This document shows positions 32,565 to 42,971 of a stretch of 64,000 bases of DNA, piece by piece. A program made the position numbers and the translations under genes. The stretch's first letter is position 1. Each line of letters opens with the position of its first letter. This DNA comes from Heterostelium album PN500 (lineage: Eukaryota > Evosea > Eumycetozoa > Acytosteliales > Acytosteliaceae). The DNA is taken from contig NW_008805063.1 in NCBI RefSeq assembly GCF_000004825.1, forward strand, positions 1,612,857 to 1,676,856. Direction: 5' to 3'. The notes under the pieces are model-generated. The model was not told the DNA's origin and did not search any database. It saw only the letters and a program-made list of their open reading frames with translations.

Positions 32565-33986
32565 TTTTTTTTTTTTTTTTTTTTTCATCTGCAAAAAAAG
32601 ATTTGTTGACTCATGATCAGTATTGATATTAACATGCTAGTTCGTGTTTTATATTATATACATTCTCACACCGGTCGTGAGAAATAGCCAATAAAATATT
32701 ATTACTATTATTATTATTATTATTATTGTTTATAATTAATAAGTTGAGTATTATTAGGATAGAATAGATCTAACAATAGTTGAGTGTTGATGAACAACAG
32801 TATATAGTGGAGGCACGTAGTTGGAAGGATTTAATTCCAATCAAATTTAAATTTACGCGTTATTGCAAAGCAATCGACAGTGGCTCCTTGGGAGATAGAA
32901 TTAGCGATTGTGAAGTTAAGCTTGTGGTAATTAGCATAGATCAAATTAGTGTAATGGGTGACTGCTCTCTTGACGGTATTTTCCAGCTTGTATTGGGTAC
33001 CATCACCAAACATTTTACAGGACAGCGCCTGCCATAACGAATGTACGATAGCAGCAGTAAGGTGGTGAAGTGGACAGTAGTACAAATAGGACCGTCGAAT
33101 TTGATGCACGAGTGCTCCAATTACGAAGTCTATAGTTACAGTACTTGTGGTATATATGTTTGAAATTTATTGATAATCTCATCCAATACTATGGTGAGCT
33201 TGTTGTTGATGATTTTACTCAGTAGATTATAATCAACATTCAACAGTGATATTTGACGCCTATTAGCGATGTCATTGGGATCACCTTTTTTAAAGAGAGT
33301 TTGAACAACTCCTTCTTTAAACTCAGGGGGAGAAGAGAGATAGGAGTGTCATCAATGGACGACTTGATATGATATATTTCATTTGCTACGAGCTGTACGA
33401 TGTTTGCAAAGTCTTGAACATCTTCTCTTGGGATACGGTGTTGAATGTCATTATAATACTTTAGTTCAATCTGTTGCTGAATGGTAAGAAAGCAATAGAG
33501 AACATATTGATGATGTATTGCGTGACACAAGGTAAACCGAGAGTAGCAAGGTTTAATATCCAACACTTACTTACTTGAAACTTACTTGAGAGATTAATGT
33601 CGACAGAGATTGGGCAGTGATCACTCTTATTATGGAAATAGGTGGCGACAGCGGAGTTACTACCTAGCATTGTGAATGCGACGTAGATACGATCCAACCG
33701 TTTTGGAGAGAGGGAAATGGGGAGCGGGTGATTGGTACCGGTTTGTAAGCTGAAAGAGGGATTGTCAGCTGACAAACCGGTATCTACAAGTGAGTTTACG
33801 GAAGCAAGACTTTCTAGTGTGTGCAGATGTTGAGCTCAGTAATAACTATAAAGTCATCAGCGAAACGGTCTAGGTGTGACTTGAGATCAGCTGAAGAGGT
33901 GGTAAGCGCAGCACCTTTAACATTCCATGTCCAGATTTTTAAACAGTGACGAACGCTCATTTCTCAATATCACCACCCTTGCTGGT

Positions 33987-33988
<2 letters not shown>
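32565..33988 (-). mobile_element. LINE F, internally deleted (5' end and 3' end kept)
   Basis: Poly(A) tail (T run 32565-32585), the family 3' UTR and the ORF2 C-terminus run to about 33160. There it jumps to the start of the reverse transcriptase (ANRRQISLLNVDYNLLSKI) and an endonuclease region with RLDRIYVAF and SDHCPISVDI, then to the ORF2 start MSVRHCLKIWTWNVKGAAL. The jump shares only a few bases between its sides (TTGA at ~33160). The middle of the endonuclease and most of the reverse transcriptase are missing. The 5' end carries a small hairpin (CCACC/GGTGG). It is the only copy with an ORF2 start. Confidence 0.8.
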
Positions 33989-34026
<38 letters not shown>

Positions 34027-34486
34027 TCCTTGTACTACCATTACTGATAGCCAAGGTGTAGAGCTTGATATTACCCTACAGTTCGTGTTTATTTATTATT
34101 TGAGCAGTTCAGCCACAGGCCGGCTGAGATGGCCATCATTTTGAGTAAGGATGATGTTCCCATTGATTTGGTTTGGTTTGGCAGACGGAGTAATTAAGCC
34201 ACTTAGAATTCTAAGCGGGTACGTGTGTAAACCACTCGGTGTTCACCTGTGATAAGCCTGCTAGTTACTGTCGGTGTCAACTTCATGGGGTCCAAGATAG
34301 TATTTAAGATACTAGATTAGTACGTGGCGCGCTCCTTTCAAGTCGGGAAAATTTTTGTAAAAACCCGGGATCGATCCCACGACCCAAGTCCTCTAAGGCT
34401 TACTAATGGACCAACTTGGCCAAAGAGTCTTGGACTGGTTTTACTGGCATCAGGTGCTCTGGTCGACTAGTTTCCAGAGCGATTTT
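33989..34486 (-). mobile_element. tRNA-derived SINE with LINE-like 3' tail
   Basis: Read 5' to 3' on the minus strand, it starts with a hairpin (GCTCTGG...CCAGAGC), then an A-box TGGCCAAGTTGG (34422-34411) and a B-box-like GGGATCGATCCC (34378-34367), spaced as in tRNA promoters. An unrelated ~200-bp body follows. The tail, GATGGCCATCTCAGCCGGCC to AACACGAACTGTAGGGTAA to TGGCTATCAGTAATGG, resembles the TRE-like LINE 3' UTR in the same order (GGCCTGTG, AACACGAAC..CAGG, GATATT). It ends in ~32 A (33989-34020). Head, body, LINE-like tail and poly(A) are the classic SINE parts. Only one copy is visible here, so it is a proposal. Confidence 0.65.
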
Positions 34487-34567
34487 GATTTTTTTTTTTA
34501 TTTTTTATTTTTTTTTTTTTTTTTTTACCCCTTACCGCAGGCGGGTAGGATATTTTCTAAAGTATTG

Positions 34568-34638
34568 GGGCTCCACCGGGAATCGAACCCAGACCACTAC
34601 CACCCAAAGGTAGTATTGTACCATTCAACTATGGAGCC
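34568..34638 (-). tRNA. tRNA-Pro (UGG), second copy
   Basis: Reverse complement of the same 71-nt gene found at 8797-8867, with identical stems and anticodon TGG. It lies ~340 bp upstream of the dynactin gene on the opposite strand. Downstream (toward lower coordinates) come the GC hairpin sequence (34537-34551, one arm altered), an A-rich stretch, then the SINE and LINE F in the tRNA's own direction. Confidence 0.95.
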
Positions 34639-34976
34639 GATGATGAAATGTGAAAAAAATATTCTATTTTTGAGAGTTAAATTTTATAAAATTGTTTTCT
34701 ATTTTTTAATCAAATGAATTAATTGTTTCAAAGGTTCCAAAGTTAACCATTTCAATTTCCTCTCTTTTGAATATCATAATTTATAATATTATTAAATAGA
34801 TCTTTTAAATGATGATCACCAAATTCAATCAAAAATAGTTTTTTCATTTTTATTTAAATTGTTTGCTTTCACTTACCTTATCATTAATTAAAGTTTATTT
34901 ATAAGATTGTAATTGTACAAAAAAAGATATTTCTAGATAGGTTTTGAATATATATATTAGCTAATACTTTAATAAT

Positions 34977-37900
34977 ATGGAAGAGGGTAAAGCCATACAA
35001 GTTGGCACTCGAGTGACGATCTCTGGTAAACCAGAGTTTGGTGAAGGTACCGTTCGTTATGTCGGTATGACCAAGTTCAACAGTGGTCGTTGGGTCGGTA
35101 TCGAGTTGGATCAACCCGTTGGAAAGAACGATGGTTCAGTGCAAGGTGTCAAATACTTTGATTGTAAAGCACCACATGGTATCTTTGTAAAGATCAATGT
35201 TGTAGTGCCGTCACCAAACAGTGTTGCACCTGCTACAGCCACAACATCAGCAGTGGAAGTTGACGACTCTAAGCTAATGCCACCACCACCTTCACCATCT
35301 ACAACAACAACAACAACAGCTGCACCATCTTCAGGACTAAGAGCACCTGCATCCTCTGGAATTAGACCGCCATCTTCCACTGGAATAAGACCACCAAGTT
35401 CACTTGGAAAGCGTCCATCTATTACACCTACTTCCGCTGCCAAACCATCCGCTGCAACAACATCAACTCCATCCGCTTCAACCACTACAACATCTGGTAT
35501 TTCTAAACCATCTAGCACTCTTAAGAAATCTGTAGATGAAACTGCTACTTCAACACCAACTACAACTACAACAGCAGCGGCAACAGAAGAAGCTACACCT
35601 ACTCCTGCAGTAACTACTCCCACACCTACACCTACTCCTGCACCTGTAACAACAACAAGTGGAAGTGGATTGAGAAGACCGTCGGAATCAGGTTTGAAGA
35701 AACCATCGACAACTGCTACACCATCGACTACAACACCAACAACTTCAAAGTTATCAGCACCATCTAGATTATCTTTGAAACCATCTTCATCATCTAGTAC
35801 AACAACTACAAAATCAACTACTAGTTCTACAACTTCACCAGCAGCAGCAACTACTACTACTACTACCTCAGCAGCTCCACCAACACAAACAACTACATCA
35901 CCAGAACCAGAACCTGTAGCAGCACCAGAAGTAACAGATGTAGATATATCATCAGTAAATGAATCACCAAGAGTACCAGCTACAACTGCAACAACTGCAG
36001 AAGTTGATACAACAACCACTACTACCACTTCAACAACTAGTACTAGTGTTCCAGCAGTTACATCACCAACTATCGATAGAAAATCTAAAGTGGTTGCAGG
36101 TGAAGATGACGATGAGGAAGAGGAAGATGATGAAGAGGATGTTGTCATCAAAGAAATCATGGCAAAGAAGGCACAGCCAACAATGCAAATGAATGAAAAT
36201 CTAGAAAAGATGCTTACTGCAATCAATGAATTGACTGAATATAAAACAAAAGCACAAGGTAATAATAACTATAATCATTATTATTATTATATTTAAACTA
36301 TCATATATATAAATATTTTACTAATAATAATAATAATCTATTTATAATTATTAGCACAAATTGCTGATTTACAAGTTAGTGTTAAAGAAGTTACATCATC
36401 TAAAGATAAGGTTATCAAGGATTTAGAGAGACAGATTCAACAACTTGAGAAATCAATCAAAGAAAAAGAAAAAGAAAGTGAGCATGCAGCGAAATCACAA
36501 CAGAAATTAGATGTAAGTTTGGTTTGTTTAAATATATGATATTGATATTTAGTAGATGTAGATGTAGATTATTAATTGATGATTGCTTTGTTTTAGGAAT
36601 CAATTGAAAAACACTTATCAAAGGAAAAGAATGAATGGGAGAAAGAGAAACAAGATTTGTTGGATCAAATCAATTCTTTGAATGAGAATATCGAGATGTT
36701 GACGTTGGATAAGGAGTTTGCAGAGGAGAAGGCAGAGGTTGCAGAGACAGAGTTGGAGATGTTGAAGGAGGAGATGGAGCTGTTGAAATCCACTGTGGAA
36801 GCAGAGCAACTCGAACGTGAACAAGCTGCAGAGTCTGCCGGTAACGACGACAGCGGTGAGAGTGCAGCGGTTCTTCGTGCACAAAACGAGAAGCTCAAGG
36901 AGACACTCGTGAAGCTACGTGATGTCGCTGTCAACGAGAAGCACGAATTCTCCAAGAAAACAAAGGAGTTGGAGTCGTCGACCAAGCAAGTCGCTCAACT
37001 CTTGGATAAGGTGTCGAAGCTGGAGACTGAAGTCGCCGCCAAGAAGTCAGAGAATGAAGAGCTACGTGAAGCGTTGGAAGATGCTTCCACCAGTGAATCG
37101 TTGGTCACTGACTTGTCCGAGAAGAACATGGAACTGAGTGAGAAGGTCGAGGAGTTGACAACGATGGTTGCCGATCTCGAGGATATGCGTGACCTGTCGG
37201 CGGAACTCGAGGAGAACCAAGCGGCGGTCGAGAAAGCACTGCGCTCCGACATTCACCAACACGAAATCGAGAATCTCAACTTGAACGGTCAGCTTGCCAA
37301 CCTGCGATTGAAGCTGCAAGAGAACGATTCCACTATCACTCAGTTCCGTTCGTTGGTTTCCAAGTTGCAGTCCAAGATCGAGGAGATGCGTCGTGCCGAG
37401 GAGAAACACGCCGAGCAAAACTCACTCTGGGCAATGGTGCAACAGGAGCTGCTCAGTAAGAACATCCAACTTCAGAACCAGGTAACCAAAGCAACGGCAA
37501 TGGAGATTGACCATCAACTCGAGAAGTATCGTTCGAAGGAAGCGGAACTCCATTTGAGCTATGTCAGTGAATTCCTTCCGGAGCAATCGTTCTCTGCCGA
37601 CAATGATTCCATCAAGATGTTGCTGCTTCTCAAGCGTATCGTTTTGAAGTGTCAGTTGGCACAGAGATATCTGAATAGAACCTACAAGGTCGAAGAGATT
37701 GGAATGGAGAAGGAAGGTGAGACAACTTTGACTGCCGACGATGTAAGTCACTCGCTTCAAATCATTCATATTCTCGATCACTTGTCGATCTCTGCCAACT
37801 GGTTGATTGAGACACTCCAACGTTGTCCAGTGGAGCAGTGGTTGCGTGCCGGTCGTTCCGCTCGTGACATGGAATACCAGGAGCGTGTGCTCGACCAACT

Positions 37901-39695
37901 CCTCAACCTCATCAAACAGGAGCAGTATGGCTCGAGCTATGCCAGTGCCGACCTCGAGAAGATGACTGCCAAGATCGACGCTATTCTCGCCAACGTATTT
38001 GGTAACTCGATCTACAAGTCCGAGTGGTCGATCCTTCTCAACTTGATTCTCAACATCCAGTACAACATCAAGCAGATCATGTTGAACGACTTGAATGTCT
38101 GTACGATGGCAACACACGCCGGTCGTAAATACTACTTCCCACAGCAAACTCTGAGCAAAGCACTGTCAATGTGTCGTAAGGTCGTCAAGAATCTCATGCT
38201 CCAACCACTCCTCCGTCAATCATCGATTGTCCGCGATGTCCTAACCAGCTCTGAATCCACTTGCAATGGATTGCTCGTATTGTTAGTCGAGGGTGCTCCA
38301 AGAGTTCGCGATGATTCCGCATACTTTGACTCGTTGGTAGCTGGAATCGACACCAAGGCAGAGATGCTCGCCGCTTCCGCCAAGTCGGCTGCAGCCGACT
38401 CCGGTATGGACGACGACGACCAACTCGACAGCAGTCTTTCCGCGCTCGAACAGGTATTCGCTAGAATGTCGTCGCAAATGAAGGATGTAGTAGAGACAAT
38501 CTTGGCCGGTGACTTGGAACTCTCGGACCACGAGAAATCCGAGTTCTTGGCAGCCGCTCACCCATGGGTGACTCGTGCGCAACAACTGAAACTCTCGCTC
38601 GGTGAAGCCGGCACTCTAAGAGACAACATTAGCAACAAAGAGCATGAGTTACTCGAGAATCTCAAGATGATAAAGACAAGAGATGCCGAACTCCTCGAGG
38701 AGAAGAGAAAGGAAGAAGCGCTGAACAAACGTATCAAGACGTTGTTGAAGAATGAGACAGACTTGACCGAGTCGTTGGCCAAAGAACAGCAATCGCGTAG
38801 CGAGAATGAAAACACCTACCGACAGGCTATCAATAGATTGCAAAAGGATAAATCCGTGTTGGAACAAGATTACAAATCGCTGCAAACACGTTATGTTGCG
38901 TTGGAGCGTGAGCAGACAAAGAAGTCAACAGCGACACCGGCACTCGAGCAACGCGTCGACAACATCGACACAGCATCGTTCCGCAAGGCAATCAAGCATC
39001 TTAGATCGGAGAACACTCGTTTGAAATCACAGAAATCAATGCAACAACTACAAGAACTGAATCAACCATTCAAGTTATTCAATGTTAATAATATTCAACT
39101 TGATAACAGCAACAATAATAACAATAATGATGCTGCTGCCGCAGAGTTGTCAGTCGCCAGCAACAAGTCAACAGTTGTCAGTAACAAACCAAGATTCAAT
39201 GAGATTATCGATTTCAATAAGGAATTGGATTGTGCTATTGGTGAATTGGTAGAGTCAATGGTTACTCCAAAGGTTTTGGATATTACCGCAAGTAAATCTG
39301 CCATTACCGCCGCTGAGGGTAGTGTGTTGGCCGATAATGGTAGAAGACAAATGATTCAGAAACGACTACAATTGAAACAGTTGGAGAACAAGTTTAATCA
39401 TTTCGTGCATTCCTCTATGACCTCTGTGCCAGGTACCATTCAAAGTCAACATCAATTCGGTAGATTCACAGATATTGCATCGATCAAGGTCAGAAAGGAA
39501 GTTAAACCAACACTCATTGGTTCAGTAACCATCCCACAGACAACAAGCTCGCCAGTGACAACCAACAGCATTAGACATTCTAGTTTGCAAGACCCTGAAA
39601 TTATGAAAGCACTCAACAACACCGACTTACCATTCACAACTCAATTAGATAGCTTGACATCATTCAAGAAATTGCATATGACATTTGTAAATTAA
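34977..39695 (+). CDS. DCTN1: Dynactin p150Glued (DCTN1)
   Basis: Largest dynactin subunit, linking dynein to microtubules and cargo. Three exons, 34977-36258, 36355-36512 and 36597-39695; 1512 aa. Residues ~5-73 are a CAP-Gly domain with FNSGRWVGIELD and the GKNDGS motif that binds EB1/tubulin tails. A Ser/Thr/Pro/Ala-rich linker (~80-370) and an acidic patch follow, then long coiled coils (~400-800). The dynactin-specific region begins near residue 810 (FSADNDSIKMLLLLKRIVLK), and more coiled coil and an Asn-rich spacer (~1290) complete it. The start is supported by the duplicated fragment at 8.4 kb. The 5' end and promoter are copied there in inverted form. Confidence 0.95.
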
Positions 39696-39978
39696 TGTAT
39701 TAATTATAAAAAAAAATGATAATAATAATAGGCGATAATAATATTAAATTTAATGATAAAATAAATAAAATATATATATTTATAACTTTAATGAATTTGT
39801 TAAATTTAAACCTTTGTTTGTTTGTTTAATCAATCGAACTAGTTATATGTATAAGAAAGTAAGATAAACAATAATGAAAAGTGCATGCATAATATAAAAG
39901 GATTGTTTTATAAACACAGATAGTGATCAAATTTATTTAAAAATTCTCTTTCTAATTGATTCGCATGTTTGACTATGC

Positions 39979-40902
39979 TTAATCGAAGAGACCCATACCC
40001 ATATCTTCGTCGGAGGCTTCCTCTGGCTCTTCCTTCTTGGCAGCAGCTGGAGCAGCGGCGGTTGAGGCGGCAGCAACTGGGGCAGCTGAGGCAACTGGGG
40101 CGGCAGAGAGGGCAGCTTTGAACTTGTCGGCGGCTGGGAAAGAGTACTCGGTCTCCAAGGAGATGGCCAAGAGATTCTTGTAGGCGTTCAACAAGCTGTG
40201 TGGGATGGAAGCAACGGTTGGGTAACCGATCTCCAAAGAGATGGCAGCAATGTTGGCAACACCAGTCTTGAACTTGGCGATCAAGTCTTCTTCAGTGATG
40301 GATGGTGAATAGCATGCACCTTGATCGTAGACGATCTTCATCTCCAAACCATAGGTGAATGGCTTGATGTTCAACTTTTGAAGAAGGGTAGCTTCGGAGG
40401 CACCGACCTTTTGACCGACCTTGATCAAATGGACTTCCTTTTCAATATCGATTTGACCCTTGTTGATCTTGGTGGCAATCTTGAGATCTTGAAGGAAAGA
40501 AGTTTGGGTTGGCTCCAAACCGGTTGGACCGGCTGGAACGATGACGTCGACTGGAGCGAAGACACCAACCTTGGCTGGTGCACCAACACGTTGACCCTTG
40601 ACGATTGACTTGATTTCAGTCAAATTGTCCTTGGCGAAAATGATGGCAGTGTTGGACTTCAAGTGTGGGAGCAAAGCTTCCAACTCTGGCTTGGTTTCCA
40701 ACAAGTCACGGACGACCTTACGGATCATAGTCTTCTTACCCATAAGAACACCACCCTTACCACGGAGAGCAATACGGATCTTTTGCAATTGGTTGGAACC
40801 GACGAAATCGGCTTGGGCGATGATCATTCTATCGTAAGTGGTGAAAAGCTTGGTGGCCTTCTCAATGAAGGTAGTCTTTCTCTTGTTTCCTCCTCCTGAC
40901 AT
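39979..40902 (-). CDS. rplP0: 60S acidic ribosomal protein P0
   Basis: Base of the ribosomal P stalk, which holds the P1/P2 dimers and recruits elongation factors; 307 aa, single exon. The N-terminal part has the L10-type rRNA-binding domain (GSNQLQKIRIALRGKGGVLM). The C-terminus is the Ala-rich hinge followed by the acidic tail SDEDMGMGLFD shared by all P proteins. Base composition is more GC-rich and uses few codons, as expected of a highly expressed gene. Full length for the family. Confidence 0.97.
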   Translation of the reverse strand: MSGGGNKRKTTFIEKATKLFTTYDRMIIAQADFVGSNQLQKIRIALRGKGGVLMGKKTMIRKVVRDLLETKPELEALLPHLKSNTAIIFAKDNLTEIKSIVKGQRVGAPAKVGVFAPVDVIVPAGPTGLEPTQTSFLQDLKIATKINKGQIDIEKEVHLIKVGQKVGASEATLLQKLNIKPFTYGLEMKIVYDQGACYSPSITEEDLIAKFKTGVANIAAISLEIGYPTVASIPHSLLNAYKNLLAISLETEYSFPAADKFKAALSAAPVASAAPVAAASTAAAPAAAKKEEPEEASDEDMGMGLFD

Positions 40903-41416
40903 CTTGTGCTTGTGTTAGAAGTTCTTTCGATTTAAAGTTGAAATCTAAACATTTGTGTAGGTAGTAGAGGTGGATTGTTGATAACATGTTAGAATCTAAT
41001 AGGATACATCATTTCTATTACAAATAAAGATAGATTTATTACATACAAGATCAAACAGCGGATAAAGGATACGATCATTTCAACTGGCTGATATAGGCGA
41101 GCGCAGCAACCGAGTCAGTCATTCACCACACACACTTGAAAAAAAACCAAATTTGAGAAATTTATTTTAATTTATTTTATTTTTATTTTTCAAATTTTGT
41201 TTCACATTTTCATTTTTTTTAATTTTTTTTTTTTGTAGTATTATGCAAATGAAATGGAAAAAACACAATTTTTTAATGAAATTTCCCAACATAATAACAC
41301 AAACAAACAACAACGATATTACGATCTAATAATAATAATCATATTGTTAATTTGTTAATTAGTTAAATTAGTTAATTAGTTAAATTAGTTAGTTTTTAAA
41401 GTTTAGATTTTAAATA
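40903..41416. promoter_or_regulatory. Divergent promoter region between P0 and ACMSD
   Basis: About 510 bp between two divergently transcribed genes. Near the P0 side it contains a less AT-rich stretch (about 41040-41140). I cannot name a factor site. Confidence 0.5.
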
Positions 41417-42682
41417 ATGACATCTACAACTACAACATCAACAACCACTACAAATGCTTCGATTCCGACATCGTCGGAACAAGTTGTCGATAGACCTTTG
41501 AAGATAGATTTACATACACATATCTTACCAAAGAATTGGCCAGATTTAAAGCAAAAGTATGGATATGGTGGTTGGGTTTCTTTAGATCATCATTGTTCGT
41601 GTAAAGCAAAGATGGTTATCGATGGAAAGTTCTTTAGAGAGATCGATTCCAATTGTTGGGACCCAGAGGTTAGAATCAAGGAAGCCGATCGTGATGCCTG
41701 TGACATCCAGGTACTCTCTACTGTACCGGTGATGTTCTCATACTGGGCAAAGGCTGCCGACGCTCTCGATCTCGCGCAATATCTCAACGATCACATCGCT
41801 CAAGTGGTTAGCGAGAATCCAAAGCGTTTCGTCGGTCTTGGCACTCTGCCAATGCAAGACATCGACGCATCGATCCAAGAGTTGAGACGGTGCAAGCTTG
41901 AGTTGGGTCTGTCGGGTGTTCAGATCGGTACAAACATCAACGGTACCAATCTCGACGATCCAAAGTTTTTCCCGCTCTTTGAGGAAGCCGAGAAGTTGGG
42001 TGCAGCCATTTTCATTCATCCATGGGAGATGATTGGTCGTGATCGTATGCCAAAGTACTGGTTACCGTGGCTTGTCGGTATGCCAGCAGAGACCTGTCTA
42101 GCGATGTGTTCAATGATTTTCAGTGGTATCTTTGAGAAACTTCCGAAACTCAAAGTTTGTTTTGCACATGGTGGTGGATCATTCCCATTCACAATCGGTA
42201 GAATCGAACATGGTTTCAATGCCAGACCAGATTTGTAAGTGTGAATTATAATAGTTACAATACTTTCCACTTTTAATCAATCAATTAGTTATAAGCTAAC
42301 TTTGTTTTATTATTTTTTTTATTTTACAGATGTGCAGTTGATAATCCAATTAACCCAAGAGATTATATTGGTAAATTCTGGGTTGATTCGTTGGTACATG
42401 ATGAAGAAGCATTAAAGTTTTTAGTTAAATTAATGGGTGAAACCAAAGTTTGTTTAGGTACTGATTATCCATTCCCACGTAAGTATAATATTATTAAGCA
42501 TAGCAGTGTAGATAAATTTAATAAGTTTGATATTAACAATCATTTTTCATTTTCAAGTTGGTGAATTAGTACCTGGAGAACTTATTCAATCAGTTAAAGA
42601 TTTCAGTGAAGATACAAAGAATAAATTATTAGGTGACAATGCTTTAGAGTTTTTAGGTTTGACAAAGGATCGTTTCCTGTAG
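41417..42682 (+). CDS. acmsd: 2-amino-3-carboxymuconate-6-semialdehyde decarboxylase
   Basis: Zinc amidohydrolase-family decarboxylase that diverts the kynurenine pathway away from quinolinate/NAD toward glutarate. Exons 41417-42234, 42330-42478 and 42558-42682; 363 aa. Metal ligands are visible: H33 and H35 in KIDLHTHILP, a His in FIHPWEM, and the late Asp in GTDYPFP. CFAHGGGSFPF and GRIEHGFNARPDL are typical. A ~25-residue Ser/Thr leader precedes the domain. Full length otherwise. Confidence 0.95.
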
Positions 42683-42971
42683 ATTAACCAATACAAATCA
42701 ATCAATTAATCAATCAATTAATGTATATGGCTAACTATGCTGCTTTACTACCTCGACTCCTTAGTTAATTATTTATAAATAATCCCAATTTCCAATTTCT
42801 TTTTTAAATAAAAGTATATTTATTAAAATCATTTAGATTAGATTTGTTTATAAATTAAAGTTAAATATATATATTTTATTTTAAAGTTCGTTTTAATTAA
42901 AGCTTTTTCTGTTTGTTTTTTTTGTTGTATAGAAAAAGTTAAGATTATTATTATTATTATTTTTAAGTATA

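Noticed and set aside
34367-34436. A second tRNA gene overlapping the SINE head
   Set aside because: A- and B-boxes are present but acceptor and anticodon stems do not pair, so it is tRNA-derived, not a working tRNA.
35111-36226. 371-codon minus-strand ORF opposite dynactin
   Set aside because: Val/Gly-rich mirror of the Thr/Ser/Pro-rich linker; an antisense shadow of repetitive codons with no motif.
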